64,000 nt of DNA from Escherichia marmotae (GTDB lineage: Bacteria > Pseudomonadota > Gammaproteobacteria > Enterobacterales > Enterobacteriaceae), in the NCBI RefSeq assembly GCF_002900365.1, contig NZ_CP025979.1, positions 496,001 to 560,000 on the forward strand, written 5' to 3'. The notes below the pieces were generated by a model, which was not told the origin of the DNA, ran no database searches, and saw nothing but the letters and a program-made list of their open reading frames with translations. Shown one piece after another: positions 60,850-64,000 of this stretch. The first letter of the stretch is position 1; each line of letters opens with the position of its first letter. Both the position numbers and the translations under genes were made by a program.

Positions 60850-62391
60850 TCAAAGCGTTGCTATCCACCCCATTTGCATAAACCATTCAGTTACAGGAGC
60901 AAGAGTAAACTCTACGCAGAGTAGCCCGACGAGGGTCAGTACGAGGGTGTAGGGCAGAGCCATCCATACCATGCGGCCATAAGAAAGACGTATCAATGGC
61001 GCGAGAGCGGAGGTTAACAGGAACAAGAACGCAGCTTGTCCGTTCGGCGTGGCGACGGATGGCAGGTTGGTCCCGGTGTTAATGGCGACGGCCAGCAGTT
61101 CATATTGCTTCATACTGATAGCGCCGCTCTCCATTGCTGCTTTGGCTTCGTTGATATAAATCGTTCCCACAAAGACGTTATCCGAAATGGAAGACAGCAA
61201 ACCGTTGAAGATATAGAACAGCGATAGCTGGGCGTGTTCTGATGCCTGCAATACAAACTGGATAATTGGGGAGAACAGTTGTTGGTCGATAATCACCGCA
61301 ACTACCGAGAAAAAGACCGTCAACAGTGCAGTGAATGGCAGAGATTCGGTGAAGGCTTTGCCGATAGCATGTTCATCAGTGACACCGGTCAGTGATGTAG
61401 TCAGAATAATGACAGACAAACCAATCAGGCCGACTTCCGCCAGATGCAACGCCAGCGCGGTGACCAGCCAGACGCCGATAATCGCCTGGACAATCAGGCG
61501 AATTTTATCCTGACGTGTACGCTGGTTACGGCTTTGATCGTCAAACTGCTGCAGCACTTCGCGGACTTTCTCCGGCAGCGTTTCACCGTAGCCAAACCAA
61601 CGCATTTTCTCCACTAACAGGCAGGTTAACAAACCACAAATCAGAACCGGGACGGTTACCGGTGACATGCGCAGGAAGAAATCGCCAAAATGCCAGCCAG
61701 CAGCTTTCGCAATAATCAGGTTTTGCGGTTCACCGACCATGGTCATCACACCGCCTAATGCAGTACCGACACCCGCGTGCATCATCAGGCTACGCAGAAA
61801 ACCACGGAACTGCTCCAGCACCACCTGGTAATGCTTGTCGATATGGCTGTCGTCTTGCAGATCGGTATCTTCGGCACGGGAAGAAGCCACTCGGTGATAA
61901 ATACCATAAAAACCCACCGCAACGCTGATCACCACGGCCACTACGGTTAAGGCATCCAGGAACGCGGAGAGAAACGCAGCCGCCACACAAAAAGAGAGCG
62001 ATAACAGCATCTTGGAGCGAATGCTTAACAGCAAGCGGGTAAAGATGAACAGCAATAGCTGTTTCATAAAATAGATACCCGCCACCATAAACATCAGTAG
62101 CAGCAAGACTTCAAGATTCGCCGCCACCTCTTCACGGACGTGCTCCGCGCTGGTCATGCCTATGAATACCGCTTCGATAGCCAACAGGCCGCCAGGCAGT
62201 AGCGGATAGCATTTGAGCGCCATCGCCAGGGTGAAAATAAATTCCGCTACCAACAGCCAGCCAGCAACAAAAGGGCTGATGAGGAAAATTAACGGGTTAA
62301 CAATTAAGAAAATAATGAGGGCAAGTTTGTACCAGTCAGGTGACTGGCCCAAAAAATTGCGCCATAACGCGCGGCCCCAGGAGATCTCCAT
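60850..62391 (-). CDS. nhaB: Na+/H+ antiporter NhaB
   Basis: A 513-residue inner-membrane antiporter with about 12 helices, exchanging sodium for protons. ATG 62391 gives the K-12 start MEISWGRALWRNFLGQSPDWYK; the longer frame from 62445 is not supported. Conserved segments are GVMTMVGEPQNLIIAKAAGW and ISDNVFVGTIYINEAKAAM. Divergent from fadR. Confidence 0.96.
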   Translation of the reverse strand: MEISWGRALWRNFLGQSPDWYKLALIIFLIVNPLIFLISPFVAGWLLVAEFIFTLAMALKCYPLLPGGLLAIEAVFIGMTSAEHVREEVAANLEVLLLLMFMVAGIYFMKQLLLFIFTRLLLSIRSKMLLSLSFCVAAAFLSAFLDALTVVAVVISVAVGFYGIYHRVASSRAEDTDLQDDSHIDKHYQVVLEQFRGFLRSLMMHAGVGTALGGVMTMVGEPQNLIIAKAAGWHFGDFFLRMSPVTVPVLICGLLTCLLVEKMRWFGYGETLPEKVREVLQQFDDQSRNQRTRQDKIRLIVQAIIGVWLVTALALHLAEVGLIGLSVIILTTSLTGVTDEHAIGKAFTESLPFTALLTVFFSVVAVIIDQQLFSPIIQFVLQASEHAQLSLFYIFNGLLSSISDNVFVGTIYINEAKAAMESGAISMKQYELLAVAINTGTNLPSVATPNGQAAFLFLLTSALAPLIRLSYGRMVWMALPYTLVLTLVGLLCVEFTLAPVTEWFMQMGWIATL

Positions 62392-62612
62392 GATGGTTTC
62401 CCTTACCTTACAAATAATAAATGATGTTTTTATGTTAGAACGCAAAGCTTAACGGCCAGGCAGGAGTGAGGCAAGTCTTGATAGTCAAGCGGAAAGAGAT
62501 GCGGAAAATGAAGCCCTGATCCCTTTTTTCTTCTTTTTGTCTGCTATCAGCGTAGTTAGCCCTCTGGTATGATGAGTCCAACTTTGTTTTGCTGTGTTAT
62601 GGAAATCTCACT

Positions 62613-63332
62613 ATGGTCATTAAGGCGCAAAGCCCGGCAGGTTTCGCGGAAGAGTACATTATTGAAAGTATCTGGAATAACCGCTTCCCACCCGGGACTA
62701 TTTTGCCCGCAGAACGTGAACTTTCAGAATTAATTGGCGTAACGCGTACGACGTTACGTGAAGTGTTGCAGCGACTGGCACGAGATGGCTGGTTGACTAT
62801 TCAACATGGCAAGCCAACGAAGGTGAATAATTTCTGGGAAACCTCCGGTTTAAATATCCTTGAAACACTGGCGCGACTCGACCACGAAAGTGTGCCGCAA
62901 CTTATTGATAATTTGCTGTCAGTGCGTACCAATATTTCAACTATTTTTATTCGCACCGCGTTTCGTCAGCACCCTGATAAAGCGCAGGAAGTGCTGGCAA
63001 CCGCCAATGAAGTGGCCGATCACGCCGATGCTTTTGCTGATCTGGATTACAACATTTTCCGCGGTCTGGCGTTTGCCTCTGGCAACCCGATTTACGGCCT
63101 GATCATTAACGGGATGAAAGGGTTGTACACGCGCATTGGTCGTCACTATTTTGCTAATCCGGAAGCGCGCAGTCTGGCGCTGGGTTTCTACCACAAGCTG
63201 TCGGCATTGTGCAGTGAAGGCGCGCACGATCAGGTTTACGAAACGGTGCGTCGCTATGGGCATGAGAGTGGCGAGATTTGGCACCGGATGCAGAAGAACT
63301 TGCCAGGTGATTTAGCCATTCAGGGGCGATAA
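62613..63332 (+). CDS. fadR: Fatty acid metabolism regulator FadR
   Basis: A 239-residue GntR-family regulator. The winged helix (about 1-75: FPPGTILPAERELSELIGVTRTTLREVLQRL) binds fad operators; the C-terminal domain (about 80-239) binds acyl-CoA. It represses fatty acid degradation and activates fabA/fabB. ATG 62613 gives the K-12 length. Intact. Confidence 0.97.
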   Translation: MVIKAQSPAGFAEEYIIESIWNNRFPPGTILPAERELSELIGVTRTTLREVLQRLARDGWLTIQHGKPTKVNNFWETSGLNILETLARLDHESVPQLIDNLLSVRTNISTIFIRTAFRQHPDKAQEVLATANEVADHADAFADLDYNIFRGLAFASGNPIYGLIINGMKGLYTRIGRHYFANPEARSLALGFYHKLSALCSEGAHDQVYETVRRYGHESGEIWHRMQKNLPGDLAIQGR

Positions 63333-63357
63333 TCCATCCAGACTGATGACAAACGCG

Positions 63358-63396
63358 TAATTGCCTGATGCGCTATGCTTATCAGGCCTACGTTGT
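63358..63396. repeat. REP element after fadR
   Basis: TTGCCTGATGCGCTATGCTTATCAGG (63361-63386) is a REP-type palindrome of the same kind as at 4598-4620. Confidence 0.7.
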
Positions 63397-63449
63397 TCTT
63401 GCAATATATTGAATTTTCGATACTTTGTACGCCACATCAGGCAAAAATG

Positions 63450-63478
63450 AGTCCTCCTCAAATGAGGAGGACTTTTTA
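63450..63478 (+). terminator. Terminator between fadR and ycgB
   Basis: GTCCTCCTCA-AA-TGAGGAGGAC, an 10-bp stem followed by TTTTTA on the plus strand; the minus strand also has a T-rich tail, so it can serve both convergent genes. Confidence 0.85.
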
Positions 63479-64000
63479 CAGATTTCCCATTCTTGGCGGG
63501 CAACGTTCCAGCAACTCGACGCTGCCATCTTCGTTTTGCTGCTCCAGCGTCACATCAAATCCCCACAAACGATGCACATGTTTCAGCACCTCTTTACGTC
63601 CCCGATCCAGCGGAGCGCGGTTATGCGGAATGTAGCGTAGAATCAGCGAACGGTCGCCGCGCAAATCCACGTTCCAGATCTGAATATTCGGCTCCAGATT
63701 GCTTAAGTTATATTGCGACGATAATCGGTTACGGATCTCCCGATAACCTTCCTCATTATGAATGGCAGAAATTTCCAGATAATTATGCCGATCATCATCC
63801 AGCACGGTGAAGAAGCGGAAATCACGCATTACCTTCGGTGACAGGAATTGACTGATAAAGCTCTCATCTTTGAAATCACGCATCGCGAAATGCAGCGTTT
63901 CCAGCCAGTCAGAACCGGCGATATCCGGGAACCAGTATTTGTCTTCTTCCGTTGGTGACTGACAAATCCGCTTAATATCCTGGAACATGGCGAATCCGAG
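63476..64000 (-). CDS. ycgB: SpoVR-family protein YcgB (3' part)
   Basis: The C-terminal 174 residues or so of YcgB, about 510 residues in K-12, homologous to Bacillus SpoVR; function in E. coli is unclear (stationary-phase induced). The frame is open to the window edge (LGFAMFQDIKRICQSP). Conserved HFAMRDFKDESFISQFLSPKVMRDFRFF-type segments and RDLRGDRSLILRY are seen (shown here in part). No lesion in the visible part. Confidence 0.93.
   Translation of the reverse strand, partial: LGFAMFQDIKRICQSPTEEDKYWFPDIAGSDWLETLHFAMRDFKDESFISQFLSPKVMRDFRFFTVLDDDRHNYLEISAIHNEEGYREIRNRLSSQYNLSNLEPNIQIWNVDLRGDRSLILRYIPHNRAPLDRGRKEVLKHVHRLWGFDVTLEQQNEDGSVELLERCPPRMGNL

Overview
The window is from an Escherichia coli-lineage enterobacterial chromosome, most likely a Shigella (or enteroinvasive E. 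coli) strain. The host genes (argS, cutC, cmoAB, yecNED, aspS, nudB, yebC, ruvCAB, dsbB, nhaB, fadR, ycgB) match E. coli K-12 very closely. The Shigella signs are a chromosomal ipaH effector gene with a MxiE-type promoter element, flhA killed by an amber codon, insertion sequences, and rearranged gene order (ruvB now next to dsbB; torYZ absent between cutC and cmoB).

Layout. 1-7587: flhA (3' end, amber), flhE, argS(-), yecM and cutC(+), then cmoB, cmoA, yecN and the 3' part of yecE(-). 7585-52873: a 45.3-kb lambdoid prophage inserted inside yecE; an imperfect att core is seen at both ends, with codons 1-32 of yecE on the right and the rest on the left. 52791-60086: 5' yecE remnant, yecD(-), then aspS, nudB, yebC, ruvC(+), yebB(-), ruvA and ruvB(+). 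60146-64000: dsbB and nhaB(-), fadR(+), 3' part of ycgB(-).

The prophage resembles the phiP27/SfV type: a lambdoid early region, an HK97-type head and a Mu-type contractile tail. From left: int, xis and a leftward early operon with an SPFH-domain lipoprotein and several tiny genes; an IS3-type element; an XRE regulator; a CI-like repressor and a Cro-like protein; Rha/Ash-type regulators carrying two tandem C4-like antisense RNA modules; a replication block (O-like protein with an amber codon, DnaC-like loader, DnaB-like helicase); a RusA resolvase fused in frame to a Q-like antiterminator; a membrane protein; four tRNA genes; an IS66-family element; lysis genes; HNH and P27-type terminase; portal, protease and capsid; connectors; sheath, tube, chaperone (with a -1 slippery site), tape measure, baseplate, fiber and fiber chaperone. 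Downstream come ipaH (reverse strand) and an SOS-controlled dinI-like gene next to attR.

The prophage looks defective. The O-like gene and tail fiber have in-frame stops, the tape measure and the gpP-like hub gene have homopolymer frameshifts, rusA and Q are fused, and two IS elements have inserted (with 3-bp and 8-bp target duplications). The ipaH cargo is intact and unusually long (767 residues) because the leucine-rich repeat block has expanded in 60-bp units. The least expected signal is the pair of tandem RNA modules at 17.3-17.8 kb: sequences differ between the copies but two helices covary, as expected for C4-like antisense RNA control of a Rha-type regulator.
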